Shown: positions 10,108-22,767, numbered from the stretch's first letter. The stretch: 64,000 bases of DNA from Protopterus annectens (GCF_019279795.1 NC_056725.1:1069325068-1069389067); one strand, 5' to 3'. Translations and numbers: made by a program. Notes: a model not told the origin generated them from the sequence alone.

Positions 10108-11639
10108 TTAAAATTCCAAGGTTATTGGATGTACAGGCAGTTGTGTTTGTGTGTTAGGCAAATGTGACGGCCATTCCAGTCCAGATAGCGGAATTATACT
10201 TATAGGAATATAGTAGACAGTATACCCACAGTCATACATCGGATAATAAATGTGGTAATGCATAGATAAATAAATTAATAAATAAATAAATAACTGACAC
10301 AATGCTACTGTTTCAACCTTCATACATATAATTAATATCAGCTCCACTATCTCAAGTATTATAAGTGGCAGTGACTATAATGTAAAGTGGAACAACAATA
10401 AAAGTGTATGGAATATCATGTATTCAATCCCAGGACCATGTGTATGGTAGTCCTACACTTACACTTGTTGTGATCAGATGGTTGAAACAATGTTTGCCTA
10501 TCTTTGGGTCATTTTTATAGACTGCAATGTCACAACAGTGAAAAAAAAAATGCTTATGCTGTACTAGAACACAAGACCACCTGTACTCCAGGCCAACACT
10601 TCCACCTGCTGCCACAAGACTAGTTATATGACATTCCCTCTTTTACTAATCATTCTTAAGATTTTCATGTTAACTGCCACACAAGCCGCTTACTGGATTT
10701 GTACAATGCCAAATAGCATTAATTAAATGTATCCAATTTCTATTTTTGGCTCTGTAGGTCATGTCTACTTCCTGGGGGTCCAGTTGTCCACTTTGCACAC
10801 TGCCACACTTTGTGCAAATGAGATAAGCACAGCCAAACCCAGCATTCATTTCCTTCATTCCCGTGACTGCACTATGTGCCACATCATGCAAACAGTGGCC
10901 CTGCCAAACATTAGATAAACAAAGACAGTAAAAGAGAAAAGATACAAAGGTGCAAGTAGATGAAATGAGGAACATCAATATATGACATACACAGAAGAAA
11001 ATGATGGCTCACCTCAGATATTTCTACATAGATCTGGGTTTGAACTCTCACTCCAATGAACCTTCATAACACAGGATGGGTGCCTTATTGCTCTTTGCCA
11101 AACAAACAGCTTTGCAGCAAAGAAGTGAACTCAATCTGCACACAGCCAACTGCAGCATCATTTGCAGTGATATCAAACTATTTAAGTGTTATTTGTACAT
11201 TTTCTTATTTTTGCATGCAGTACATCACACAACCTGTTATGATTATTACTCACAAATATACAGCTCTGTCTTACATTTGTGTGTTTGTTGGCCATTCTTT
11301 ATTTATCTGACCAGTAATCTGAGACATGCAGTGTGTAAGCCATTATATATCTTTGGCTTTAAAATGTGTGAGGATAATAAGTGGAAATAATATCATATGC
11401 AGTTGCCAAAAAATGAAAGGCAGATTGGATGTTAAGGAACACAATATGTGAACTCCAAACAGTAACAAACGACGAAACACCAAACAGTAACAATATGTGA
11501 ACTGTGTGCTACTTACTTACATTTTCAATCCTATATCTAACACTTTGTAGATCTAACCTGACACACCCAGTGGAGATAAGGCAGCCTGCAGTGCTGTTGT
11601 GTCTTCCTGCTTCTAACTGCTAATCATTCATAGTTGAAA
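10108..11639. other. No recognisable gene
   Basis: AT-rich DNA with short random frames. There are weak tRNA-like B-box strings (for example GGGTTTGAACTCTC near 11036) but no matching A box at the right distance and no SINE tail, so I call nothing here. Confidence 0.5.
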
Positions 11640-12372
11640 TCCATTAAAACCAAACACTGAGAGAGTGCCTGTACCATGTTTCCATCTCCTACACAGATCC
11701 AAGTATTTGGATTCAGCAATTCTAATAAGTTCACACCTCATTTGCATCTTCACCATGCTAACAGCCCCAAATCTACACCATATAAAAATACAACCATGTA
11801 GCTAGGCAGACTGTTGGTTAGGAAAGTTGTTTATGTTGGAAAAACTGCATATACACTATTTCTTCTGGATATATCTGTAGAGAAGAGTAATGAACTTCAG
11901 AAGGTATTCTTCGATTTTGTCAGCTACATACTGCATATGCTGGAATGTATTTAAGAAAATCTGAAGCAAAGGCTTTTTACACTTTTTTTCTGTATGCATT
12001 AGTTAGAAGTGTAGTGATGACAGCTGCATGTCTGTCAAGCGATTTCAGCGGTACACATGATTGCCAATACATGAAAATGGATGCTGTGTGACAAATATGT
12101 CCTTTGACAGCACTTTTAGCATTTCAAAGATGCTTTGTTAGCAAAATATGTTATTTTCCTGTTCTTTTGGGGGGAGGTAAGTTACTGTTATGGCACAAAC
12201 AAGGATATGTTGCTCTGCTTACTGCCTTTGTTTTGCATCCTGCCTGTTGTTTGTATTTCACATGTGTAGACTGTTGTACATTTCTCCAGGAGGCTACCTT
12301 TTCTGCTTTATCTGGAAACAATTAATTTGTAGTTCTGTGATACTTATCAGTATTATCCTTCTGTTGTCTTTT

Positions 12373-13523
12373 AGGACACCTGGGAGTATGCCAACCAGAT
12401 GTGTCAATCCTCCAAGACCCCCCCTTCACCGATGCTGAGAACCTGGTTATAGTAGATGCCTTTAGGCAACATGGTGTTTTCTGCTGGAAATGGGATGGGC
12501 AGATATGGCATGAAGGATGCAAATTTGGCAACAAATAGAGTTATCTGAATGCCTGTGTGGCCGCAGCATGACATACGAACAGGTGCACACAAGGCCACTA
12601 CATGATCACATCTGCATGCAGGAGAGCAGCTGCAGTGGGCCATGACCAGATGGTTACTGGGGAGGACCTGCTAGAGAACCTCTACTAAGACTCAAAGTAG
12701 AGTTCCTGGCCAATATCAGGGATGCACATAGCTCCCAAGAGACTGCAGTGCAGTGCAGCATTTGCTGGATGTCAAAGCAGCAGATTCAAAGACAGCAAGC
12801 ACTTCCTAGGAGAAGCTTCTAGGTAGGCTTTGGTATCTCAAGCAGTTGAATACTGTTGTATAGTAAAACAACTGAACTCAATAACTTACTTCTATGTGAA
12901 ACTTCGTTTTGGGGGGGTTGAAGATTGCTACACTTATTAGCTAAGGCTGGAGTTGTCAGCCATGTTCTTTTTGAAAGTATAGTTAATGGATATATAAAGG
13001 GGTAAAATTATTACCCCTTGTGTTACTGTTAACTGTGATATTGTTGCCATTACCTCTTGCTTAACTTCTTCCAGGATGATATGGATTGCAGAGGAGTGTC
13101 TCCTCTGCAGATGGTAAGCCAAACATTTTTATGTCACTACGGCTGAGCAATTTAAAGAAATATTTTAGTGTGTACTGTTGATGTCAGGCATATTGTGTGT
13201 ATTTCTGTGGTGTCTGTAATAGTGGCAGCACTGTTATGATGCTAGCATATATTGGGCTATAGTAGTACAGGTATTATTTTTTTCCCATGTTTGTTGCTTT
13301 TTATTACAAGTGATCATGACAGTGGGAGTACGGGCCCTCTGCCATCTGATATCAGTGTATCAGCAGACTCTGATGATGATGGTTGGCAAACTGAGCCACA
13401 GACAGTGGGTCCAGAGATTGAATCGGACACTGAGGTTGACATACAGCCATTCCCTGCAATTTCATCAGACAAAGACAGTAGGCCTACATCTATCCATTCC
13501 AGTGAGTCCTCAGATATTGGATA
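12373..13523 (+). pseudogene. Harbinger Myb-like accessory gene, copy 1
   Basis: Harbinger Myb-like proteins bind the transposon ends and bring the transposase to the nucleus. An exon after the acceptor TGTCTTTTAG encodes FTDAENLVIVDAFRQHGVF, matching the start of the Myb-like domain, but the rest of the domain decays into stops. Later exons appear at about 13075-13112 (donor GCAGATG/gtaag) and 13311-13523, which ends in an acidic Ser/Asp-rich tail. The same splice-site layout is kept in Harbinger-2 (37780-38930), which supports a real multi-exon gene. Broken in both copies. Confidence 0.6.
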
Positions 13524-14321
13524 GGTTGAGGGCAAGGCCATTGATCAGGGAAATGTGGCTACTGTGGTTTCACTGCCTGTTTACTCTGTTTATAGCCAAA
13601 GTGTGGGCAAGATGCCATGCAGGAGGGTTAATAGGGGGCTCAGAGGGTAACTACTGTCCCTCTGCCACCTAGTGCGAGTGTCTCTTCCTGTGACACTCAA
13701 CATATGTTTAGGGCCACCATGGAGGCACAGGCATATTTCCATAGGTGCTCCAGACAAAGGGTTGTAGATGTGGCACAGTCTAACATGTGTGATTCATGTT
13801 AACAAGTCAATGGACCGGATGAATGACATGTTGGAGCAAGGGGTGTCTGTGATGGACCGGGGGGTGTCTCTCATAGAACAAGTATTGTCTGTGAGGAAAC
13901 TTCTGCTGTGAGGGGACCAACATCCTCCTGTTGTAGGATAGCCACATCATCTGCTGTCAGCCAATGTGGCTGTGACCGATCACCCTTCCATAGAGGCAGT
14001 GCTTCCAGTGCTCCATCAGCTAGTGTGCTGTCCACAGCCACACATGGCAGATCATTCTGGTTCTGGGAGTCCCCGTGAAGGGAGTTCAACCAGCAGACAT
14101 CAGTAATGTTTAAGTAGCAGCACTGCATCTGACAGCAGGCATGGATATGCCAGTGCAACTCCTGGCAGAGCTAGTTCTCGTGGTTGGGGATGACAACAAT
14201 GAACTGCCACCTCTACCATGCATGGCTCCAACATACCAAGACATAGAGCCAACACAGAGCTTGGTTGTGTTTATGCAGACACTCACACACCAGTTTCATC
14301 TGGAGGACCCCTACAGAGACA

Positions 14322-14426
<105 letters not shown>

Positions 14427-15181
14427 GTTACTCATTTTGTCTCACTGGTCATTTGTTGATTTATCCAAATGTCTAACTGCTTCTCTTTCTTACGCATACA
14501 CACTCACTGACCTTTTGTGTCACCCTAGACTTCCTGTCCCCCCACACAACACCCTGTGCAAGTGAGGATAACTGTGCCATATCCTTGTTTTCTATCTTTT
14601 TGATTCAGGGATACATAATCTTTGTGTCTGATGCTCAGGGTGCATAGCTAAGTTAGTGCTTAGTATAGCTGCATTTGTGTTGTTGAACTGGTAATTTTAG
14701 TTTTCACTTATATTGGCCTTGGCATGTTAGACATTGGATAGCATCAAAATTTTCCAACTTTACAATGAATGATCTTGTGAGGGCTGTGAAGTCAGAAATG
14801 CAAAGTGAATCATTACCTCCTCTACCTTCTCTCTTTAATGATTTTTCTAGTACAATCATATGGTGTTAAACTGAGGACATACAGTGATAATCATTACTTT
14901 TGAGAAGTATGACTGTGTGAAACTTTGATGCCTGAGGCCTATTGCTTAGTAATGGACACATATACATTAAATAAGTCTCTGCTCTCACATGTTATGGTAA
15001 TTTCTTTACAGATCTTGCATGTACCAACTAATGCAATATAAGGATATGCCATACATTATTTTATTTATTTTTCTTTCTTTATTTTTTTATTTAACATTTT
15101 TTGACCAGGAAAGTATGATTAGGATAGAGCCTATTTTCAGGGTAGGCCCAGGGAGAAATGCTCTAGAAGCATGTCTTTGAT

Positions 15182-15660
15182 ATATGAAGAAACTCCAGCT
15201 CTATTCAGTCGCATACCGTCTGCTCAGAGGTGATCTGTGCCTGACATACAAGGCCATGTCCAACCCGGAATTGATGGACATGCTCCACCTCAAAAAATCC
15301 AGATCCACCAGAGCCATGAGAGCAAGAGACTTAAACCTCGACACGGATATGAATAGGACATGCTGGAGGGACGGATTCATCACCCAGAGACTCCCTACAC
15401 TATGGAACAGAATCCCAGTCCATGTGAGGCGGAGCCCCTCGCTGACTCTGTTCAAGAGAGATCTTGACGAGTGGATGGGAGATCGTAGGTTTACCCCGGG
15501 AATCATCTCTGTATCACTGCTGGACAGAGGCACAGCAAACTAATGGGTATAGTATTCTCATCCTAAGGGGTGGTGAAAGCCACACACACTCTGGCTAGGC
15601 TTATAAATGCCCTAGGGTAGATAGCCTAGTATGAACCTATGAACCTATGAACCTATATGA
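15182..15660 (+). mobile_element. CR1 LINE, 5'-truncated copy E
   Basis: Carries only the last 119 codons of ORF2 (15184-15543, open to its natural stop) and the 3' UTR ending in three ATGAACCT-type octamers (15631-15656). The peptide includes LQLYSVAYRLLRGDLCLTYK and WRDGFITQRLPTLWNRIP, shared with copies B and C. Intact end and open frame suggest a fairly young insertion. It sits inside the V-SINE; the flanks share ATATGA, which may be a short target duplication, although CR1 often leaves none. Confidence 0.9.
15184..15543 (+). pseudogene. CR1 ORF2 C-terminal end (copy E)
   Basis: C-terminal region downstream of the RT palm, of unknown exact role in CR1 proteins. It cannot act alone because the endonuclease and RT are absent. 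The apparent ATG start is an internal methionine and the frame is open up to the truncation point. Confidence 0.85.
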
Positions 15661-15807
15661 GCAGAAATTAGAATACCCAGATGAAACCCACACAAGTGCA
15701 GTGAGGATATGCAGACGCCATACAGAAGGCACCCCAGTCAAGAATGGAACCAGAAAACCTATTGCTGTGAGGCGACAACATTAACCACTGCACTCCTGCA
15801 CCAGTTA

Positions 15808-16387
15808 TTAAACAATACAGTCCAAGTTCAGGGCTTACCTTGTAAATGCAGTAGTTGCCACAGTTTTAGTTCAGGTCTGACTCTGATGCAAGCAGTGCAT
15901 AGCCAATACATGGGGAATAACGGTTGTGTGAGTTCCCTGGCATCAATGTTATGATATGTATGTGAGTAGGAGGAAGGTTTTAGGTCCCTAGGTGATGAAT
16001 GAATGTGCTATACATTGTCTCTTAGCAAATGCAAGAACATACTGAGCTCATCTATGTCTGCCTACACCCACAGCAGCTGGTGGTTCCCTCTCTGACTCCT
16101 CATCTGCCTCTTGCTGTGGTGACCTTGGCCTTGGCAGTGGGATGTGTGCCCTTTCTCCTTACTGATCCTGCTGAAGCTGTTTATTCTGAATTATATTGTG
16201 TAGCATGGCACATGCTGTGAATATTTATGTATATGTCCATGGTTTGTACATATGTAGCTAGGCATGGGAACCATGACTTCAGCACCCCAAACACACTCTC
16301 TATGATACAGCAACTTCTGCAGTCCAAACACACGCTCTATGATATTTCTCATGTGACTATGTGCCTCATTATGGCATTCTTCCAAGG
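15808..16387 (-). pseudogene. Harbinger-1 transposase, C-terminal part
   Basis: Minus-strand reading from 16387 gives EECHNEAHSHMRNIIERVFG, the conserved C-terminal block of Harbinger (DDE_4-type) transposases that ends in the catalytic-region glutamate (RNIIER). Decayed sequence continues to about 16190 and matches Harbinger-3 at 58655-58860. The N-terminal three quarters of the same gene lie at 25170-23814, displaced by the L1 insertion. An extra short in-place repeat of the GTGTTTGG segment and stops show it is dead. Confidence 0.8.
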
Positions 16388-16403
16388 GTGTGTGTGCATT
16401 TCT
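16388..16403. repeat. L1 target-site duplication, left copy
   Basis: GTGTGTGTGCATTTCT, identical over 16 bp to 23798-23813. It marks the insertion point of the L1 in the Harbinger-1 transposase gene. Confidence 0.95.
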
Positions 16404-16579
16404 TTTTTTTTTTTAAAACAAGTTTATTATTTTTAACATACAAGTAAATATCATAACAATTTTATACAAGTAATTGAAATAGAAATGGTTATAACATTCA
16501 ATAAAACAACCAAAGTATTTACAAAGACATCCACTACAATCAAATCAATTAATTAAACTAAAATACCATGCTATTGAAG

Positions 16580-17234
16580 TTAAGATTTTTTTAACAAATT
16601 TTGTAAGGTATCCCATATAACATAATAAGATGCTTTTCTAGTAGTTCTTGATTTTATTGTCATCAATTCCATATGGCACACTACAGTCATAACATTTTTA
16701 AATTCATTAAAAGAAGGAGGTATATCTGAAATCCAATTTCTGGTTATTATTTTTCTAGCCACTGCTAGAATAGACCATAACAAGGGAAGCTTAACTTTTT
16801 TAACACTTTGAGGTACAGGAGTGTTGAATAATATAAGAGATTTAGAAATAATAAAATTATCTGTAAAAAGAGCCTGCAAAAAATCATTGATTGACTTCCA
16901 ATATTCTTTCAATTTTATACAGTCATAAAACATATGTGCCCAATCAGCATTAATTTCTATATTACACCTTTTACATAGATTGTCTTTATTATTTATTTTG
17001 TTCATCATCAAAGGTGTATAAAAGGATCTATGTAAAAATTTCCAAGTAAGAAGTAGTTTTATAGGCAGATTCCAATATATATTGTTTATCTTGTTGATTT
17101 GGTAATTCACCATTAATGGAAGTGAAATAATTCCAATAGGTATCTACCTTGTAATGAGTTTCTTCTCTAATAATTTTATGTATGTATGAAAGTTTACCTT
17201 TATCAGAAACTTTATGTTGTAAATTTAATATCAA
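16580..17234 (-). pseudogene. L1 ORF2 C-terminal domain, frame-disrupted
   Basis: End of ORF2. The piece 17234-17028 is in the same frame as the RT segment and is separated from it by a TAA at about 17262. The last piece, 17113-16580 (177 aa), is in another frame and overlaps it, showing one frameshift. It contains CKRC...H....C (residues about 47-71), the Cys-rich C-terminal motif typical of L1 ORF2, thought to contact RNA. Ends ...LLKKS before the 3' UTR. Confidence 0.85.
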
Positions 17235-17261
17235 GTAATCAATCAGTGTTGGAATAGATTC

Positions 17262-18908
17262 TTAAACTGTTATAGACATTAAATCAATTTTATTAATGAG
17301 ATGTTGTCTAAAGGTCTGAACTTCTAACCAACAAGTTTCTCTCAGATCAAATTCTTGTTTTAAAAGATCTAAATTTTTAACTTTATTATCAGATAGCAAC
17401 TGATACCAGTACTTTAGATCATTGTCTGTGACTGAATGTGTTCCTTCAGAAGTAGATGACAAAAGCATACCACGTGTATACTTTATAGGGAATATAATAA
17501 AATTCCATTTCTTATACTTAGGATGCATGAATATAAAATTACGATAACTAATAATAATGTTTAATTGATAACTAACTATATATTTTGGTGTAATAGGTGA
17601 AGTGCAAAATTCTTTTAGTAACCATAGCATGGAGTTATTTACAATCATATTTTTATGTGTTAAAGAGATTTTCATGAAGTGAACACTAATTAGTTCCCAG
17701 TAATCTTTCCATTTTGCAACATATGACTGATCTATTAACAAAGTAATAACTTTTATAGTAGAAAAGATAGTATATAAGTTAAAGTCTGGAAAAGAAATGC
17801 CCCCTTGAGACCAGCTATTGGTATGTTTCTTTAATGTAATCCTAGGTCTATTAGGTGCCCATAGGAAGTTTAACATTAATGTATTCAATTTCTTGATAAT
17901 TATTTTTGTAGGTGGGAGTATTATTGATTGTATTAAATATAATATCTTGGGGAATATTATCATTTTAATAATTGTAAGTCTCTCTTCCATAGTAAAAAAC
18001 ATATTATTCCAAGTATTGAAAAGATTTTGTATATTAAGATGACAGGTATTATAATTAATATGTATAATAGATTTGATATCTTTAGTTAATATTATACCTA
18101 GATAAGTTATCTGACCTGAATTGAGTATATATTTACTAAAATCACTAATGAGAAATTTTTTTTGTGTATATATAGGTAGTATTTTAGTTTTTTCCTCATT
18201 GAATATTAAACCAGAAATATTTTTAAAACTCATCATTTTATCAAATAGGGACTGCATAGAGGAATTAAGTCCTGCTGACATAATTAGAACATCATCTGCA
18301 AAAAGTTGAATTTTAGATGTTGTATTTTCATCTATTTCAAATCCCTCTATATCAGTACTGTTTCTGATCAGATTAGCCCAAGGCTCCATTATTAAAGTAA
18401 ATAATAGTGGAGAAAGTGGACACCCTTGTTTTGTACCTTTTAAGATGGGTATTTTTTGTGAGACATATGTTCCTATCTTAATATAAGCCAATGCACCTTT
18501 ATATAGATGTTCAATTAGATTTACAAATGCATCTGAGGAGTTTGTGCACTTCAGTAAGGTAAACAAGTAGTCCCAACTTACTGAATCAAATGCTGAACTT
18601 ATATCTAGACTAATAAGGGTTAAATCTTTCTTTCTCCTATTTGCAAAATCAATTAATGTTAGAGTCCCTCTTATATTGTCAAAAGTGTTTCTATTTACAA
18701 TGAAGCCTGTCTGATCTACATCTATAATGCCTGGGATGATTGTCTTCAATCTATCAGCAAAAATACTCATAAACATTTTATAACCAACATTAAGTAATGA
18801 AATGGGTCGATATGAAGTGCATCTAGTTGGATCTTTATTGGGTTTTACAATTGGTGAAATAAATGTGTATTGCCAAGATGGGGGAGTTATTAGCTCATTT
18901 TGGGCCAA
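17262..18908 (-). pseudogene. L1 ORF2 reverse transcriptase segment
   Basis: 548 codons open. RT motifs in order: FISPIVKPNKDPT, YRPISLLN, the first catalytic region LISLDISSAFDSV, GTKQGCPLSPLLFTLIMEP, the catalytic FADD within LFADDVLI, then GLIFNEEKT and LGIIL. Thumb and connection regions follow to the premature TAA near 17262. The true start is upstream in the endonuclease segment: one frameshift near 18915-18950 separates them, so the TTG at 18908 is not a real initiation codon. Catalytic aspartates are intact, so the damage is limited to frame lesions. Confidence 0.93.
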
Positions 18909-18925
18909 AATAAAAACCTTATGTA

Positions 18926-20401
18926 TTAATGAGTATGTATTTTAGAAATAATTTTATATATCTCTGGTGTAATACCATCATTACCTGGTGCTTTGTTTGA
19001 TTTAAGCTTGTTTATTTGTGTAACAACCTCTGTATATGAAATACTTTTATCCAATAGTTTAGTTTGTTGTTTATTAAGTTTTTTATTCATGTTTGTAGTT
19101 ATAAATTCCTTTATTTTATCTATAGGTTCCATGTTAATGTTATTATGATTAATTTTGTGAAAGTGATTTCTAAATTCATCTAATATTTCTGGTAGACTAG
19201 AAACATTCTTCTTTTTCCTTTGAGAGAAAATTTCTTTAATATGATTTTGCTTATTCAACCTTTTTGTTTTATTTTTAAGTCTATGTAAGTATTTGGGGCT
19301 TATTGAATAAGACAAAAACTTGTATTTCTCTAAAGTTATTTTAACTTTGTGAGTTAAAATTTCTTTGTATTTCTCATTTAGTTTGTTTATTTCTTCAATG
19401 ACTTTTTTGTCCATAATATTTTCTTTATTATTATGCTTATAAGAGTCTAATTTACTTTGAATATCTAGTAATTCCTTATCCCAAGATTTCCTTTTATTAT
19501 TATACCATCTGATTCTTTGTCCATATAGATATGATTTTAAAGCATCCCAAACATAAACAATGGAGACTTCAGGTGTATTGTTTATTTCTAAAAAATGTTG
19601 CACTTCTGAAAGTATATAATCTTTATAGTCTTTTAGTTGAGTTAAATATGCTGGTATCCTTTTTATCTGAACATTGTAAGTACTTTTTATCATGAACTCA
19701 AAGACAATTGAATTATGATCTGATATAGGACACAAAATGATTTTAGAATTTATTAATTCTGTTACCATCTGGTTAGAAATAAAGACTCTATCTATTTTTG
19801 AATAAGTTTTATATCTGTTAGAAAAAAAGGTGTATGGTAATGATTTTGAGTCTATCTGATTATTAATATCATTTAAATGATAAGAATTAACAAAGTCCTT
19901 TAAATGTTTTGCATTAGATGTAATTTTCCTTTTTCCTATAGTAGTAGTATCTTTTTCATGTAGGATACAATTAAAGTCACCTGCTAAAATAATATCTCCT
20001 ATAGAGAATGATATGATCTTATTAAGATGGTATTTCACTGTATTAATACCAATTCCTGGTATCCAATATACATTGATTAATGCATATGCCTTTCCATTAA
20101 TTTGTATTGTAACCATACAGAACATTCCTTTATCATCTTCATAAGACTTAATAGTTTTAGGTATGGGCATACTTTTATTCCATAAAATAGCCACTCCTCT
20201 TTTTTTCTGAGTATGCTCTGAACTAACTAATACTGTATATTTATTAGTGGCTAATTTATCAATATCCTTTTTCAAGAGATGTGTTTCTTGAAGGAATACT
20301 AAGTTGGCCTTATATAAATTAATGTATCTCATTAAGCTTTCCCTTTTACATGGATTATTCAGTCCATTGATGTTTAAAGAAATTCCTTTTAGAGAAGCCA
20401 T
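18926..20401 (-). pseudogene. L1 ORF2 endonuclease segment
   Basis: 491 codons from ATG 20401. An APE-type endonuclease (residues about 1-235) that nicks target DNA for target-primed reverse transcription: SLNINGLNN, FLQETHL, GDFNCIL, SKIDRVF and the terminal SDHNSIVFEF are all present, so the catalytic set looks intact. A Lys/Asn-rich linker follows, then the start of the RT (NKAPGNDGITPEIYK). It runs into a stop at 18926 because of a single-base frameshift; the RT continues in the next frame. ORF2 start overlaps the end of a short upstream frame (20682-20389) by about 13 nt. Confidence 0.93.
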
Positions 20402-20962
20402 TTGGCATTTTTAAAACACATAAAACTTATAATCAAAATAACAATTAACAAAATAAGTAATGTTATACCTCCTCCTTTATGTGTACCTTTAAATATAGCT
20501 GTATTTATTGAGACTCTTATGGGATTTTGTATAAGCTTCAATTTTGTTTGTAGTGACAATGAGCTTACAAAATGTATTGTGGATGTCAGAACTATATACA
20601 AACAACAGTAAACAAAAAAAATAATATAAGGATTAAACCTTGCACCCAGCCTGGAGTTAAAAACTCCAACTTTGAGTAGCACATACTACTCAAGTTAACC
20701 CCCTACCCTAAGTAGCAGTACCTCAGCTGCCACCTTATCAATTTAATACTAGTTAATATTAACTAAAATTAACATCTTTCAATTAGATTATCTAGTAAGA
20801 CAAAACTAAACATTTGATAAATCAGCATCGTATAGACAAATAGAAACTTTTAAAAACAATTCATACTTCTATGTACATCTATTTAATATAATACATTTAT
20901 AATCAAATAGCATTAAAATAGACTTGATATTAGGAACCAAGAAAAGGGAGAGAAATAAAAGA

Positions 20963-20997
<35 letters not shown>

Positions 20998-22767
20998 AAA
21001 AAACAAAAAAATAATGTACCTATTTTCTGTCATAGAAATGCAGTTAACAGCTTCTAAAAGACTTTAAACTACTTGCATCAAAGCTTTTTTTTTCTCATGC
21101 TTATTATTGCCAGTAAAATAATATATTTATGTTTATAAAATTGGTTACAAATCATACTGCATAACTATATAAATTCCCAAATATACTTGCATTGTTGTGA
21201 AGAAAGCCATCTGCATTTTATATATCTGAACTGCTGCTTTAAAATATGTCACATGACAACTTCTTCTAAAATAAAATCATAATAATATTTATGCTTGTCA
21301 GTTAGATAAGTCAAATGAATTGTAGCATTGTATATGTTTAAATCATAAGTACATACACACAATAATATGTTGCAGTCAAGTAAACTTTCAAAAACATATG
21401 TATATATGTTTTACTTTCTGTGCCTTCTAAAATATCACATTTGTTTACTATGGGATACTGAATCATTTAAAATCATTATAACTTTCATATTTTATAAATT
21501 ATAACATAAATAAGTAAATAGTTATAAAAAATAACTCACATTTAAATGTAATAGAGTTCCTTTTCCACCGCAGAGTCGCATTTGCAGCAGTTCTACTTCC
21601 TGGTAGAGTGTTCTCCTTGAATCTGCGATGTGTCAGTGTGAATTCAGAGGTCAAAGTTCAAATTGACTGCATTCAGCTTCTCTGCGTGCATTCTGAGTGT
21701 TGAAGCTTTTAAACAACTCGAGGACACTACTCACGAGGTAACCCACATCCCAAATTGTCTCCCTTAACATTCTGGTGGGAATTTTAATAAATACAAGTGA
21801 CTGACATTCATTTAGCAATATAAATGAAACTAAACAGAGCAAAACCTTCGCAAAGTAATTTATAAGTTATTACAGCCTCTATGACAGTGAAACTAAGCCC
21901 ACAGTTATTAGTATATAATACAACTAATTTTTTAAGTCCCTATTCAATTTTTATACAAATCTTATTATTTACTGTATCAGAATTATCAAAAGCATGTAAA
22001 TGTACCTATATGAAAGAAAAAGAGAGAGAGAGAAAAGAAAAAAAAACAGAGAGTAGAAAATAAAAGAAAGTAAGAGAAGAGATAAAAAAATAAAAAAGGA
22101 AGCTATAAAAAGTATCTACAGTGGAATATAACTTGCTGTATATATTAATAAAGATAGATATGAAACATATTATTTACTACCATTTAGTTCTAATTATTAA
22201 TAATTAAAGCATGACAGGTTATTTGTAAACAAGTATGAGCAATAGAATCATGGAAAAATAATTAGCAACAGTATTTAAACAGCATATATACTTTTTTACA
22301 AGGAATTAATAAGTTATTATTCCACTTACCATATTTTTATTACACTTCTCTACCTGCCCTCCTCCACCCCTTACTAAATGCATAATCTAAAAAGAATGTC
22401 ATTATTTAAAATAAAAGAAAAAAATAAATGTATCTAATTACTAACCTTAAGTCTCTTTGTCACAAAGAGAAACAGATTGATTGATAGCTTGTTATTAGTT
22501 CCTCAGATATTTTGACTATTTATAAAACAAAAACAATTCTTTGTACACACAAAGTAACTTTAATTAAATCTTTTTCAGAATATTTGTGGTTTTCTGAAAA
22601 TACAGTAACTGTATTTAAAAAGATTAATAGTGAAGAAAAAAAGAGAGAGAGAAAAAGAAAAAACAGAACAAGTAATTTGTTTTTTAGTCTTTTTTTCTTC
22701 TCTGAAGTCTTCCATGAAGCTTCTGTTGCCAGCCTCTTTAATGAAGGACTAGCCCATTCCATTTCCT
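20402..22767 (-). other. Long L1 inter-ORF region, 2.37 kb
   Basis: Lies between L1 ORF1 and ORF2 inside the same target-site duplication. Very AT-rich, with GA runs (20966-20993, 22020-22035), a less AT-rich island at 21550-21840 and an 8-bp-stem palindrome near 22451-22470. The only open frame next to ORF2 (20682-20389, 97 aa) is hydrophobic at both ends and matches nothing I know. Mammalian L1 spacers are tens of bases, so this length is unusual. Confidence 0.7.

Larger units (their letters stand above)
15056..15807 (-). mobile_element. V-SINE-like SINE with L2-type tail, split by a CR1
   Basis: Minus strand, 15807 to 15658: a tRNA-like head (GTGCAGTGGTTAATGTTGTC, then CCTCACAGCAA and a decayed B box) and a central core with GCATATCCTCACTG and TGTGGGTTTCATCTGGGT. 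The SINE resumes at 15181-15056 with CAAAGACATGC, a CCTGGGCCTACCCTGAAAAT segment and a T/A-rich end. The CR1 at 15182-15657 lies between. The head and core resemble V-SINEs (for example zebrafish DANA). The tail resembles the 3' ends of the L2-like LINEs at 46067-46150 and 60970-60868. Confidence 0.75.

Noticed and set aside
10540-10625. tRNA gene or SINE head
   Set aside because: A minus-strand string resembles A and B boxes, but no cloverleaf or SINE tail could be formed. The same applies near 7510 and 11036.
15640-15656. CRISPR-like short direct repeats
   Set aside because: The ATGAACCT octamers are the CR1 3' terminal repeats; there are no spacers.
18900-18960. Programmed frameshift in L1 ORF2
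   Set aside because: No slippery heptamer or downstream structure is evident, and L1 ORF2 is normally one frame; a simple indel is more likely.
20389-20682. Third L1 protein
   Set aside because: The 97-aa hydrophobic frame lies in very AT-rich DNA and has no homologous domain; kept only as an observation.
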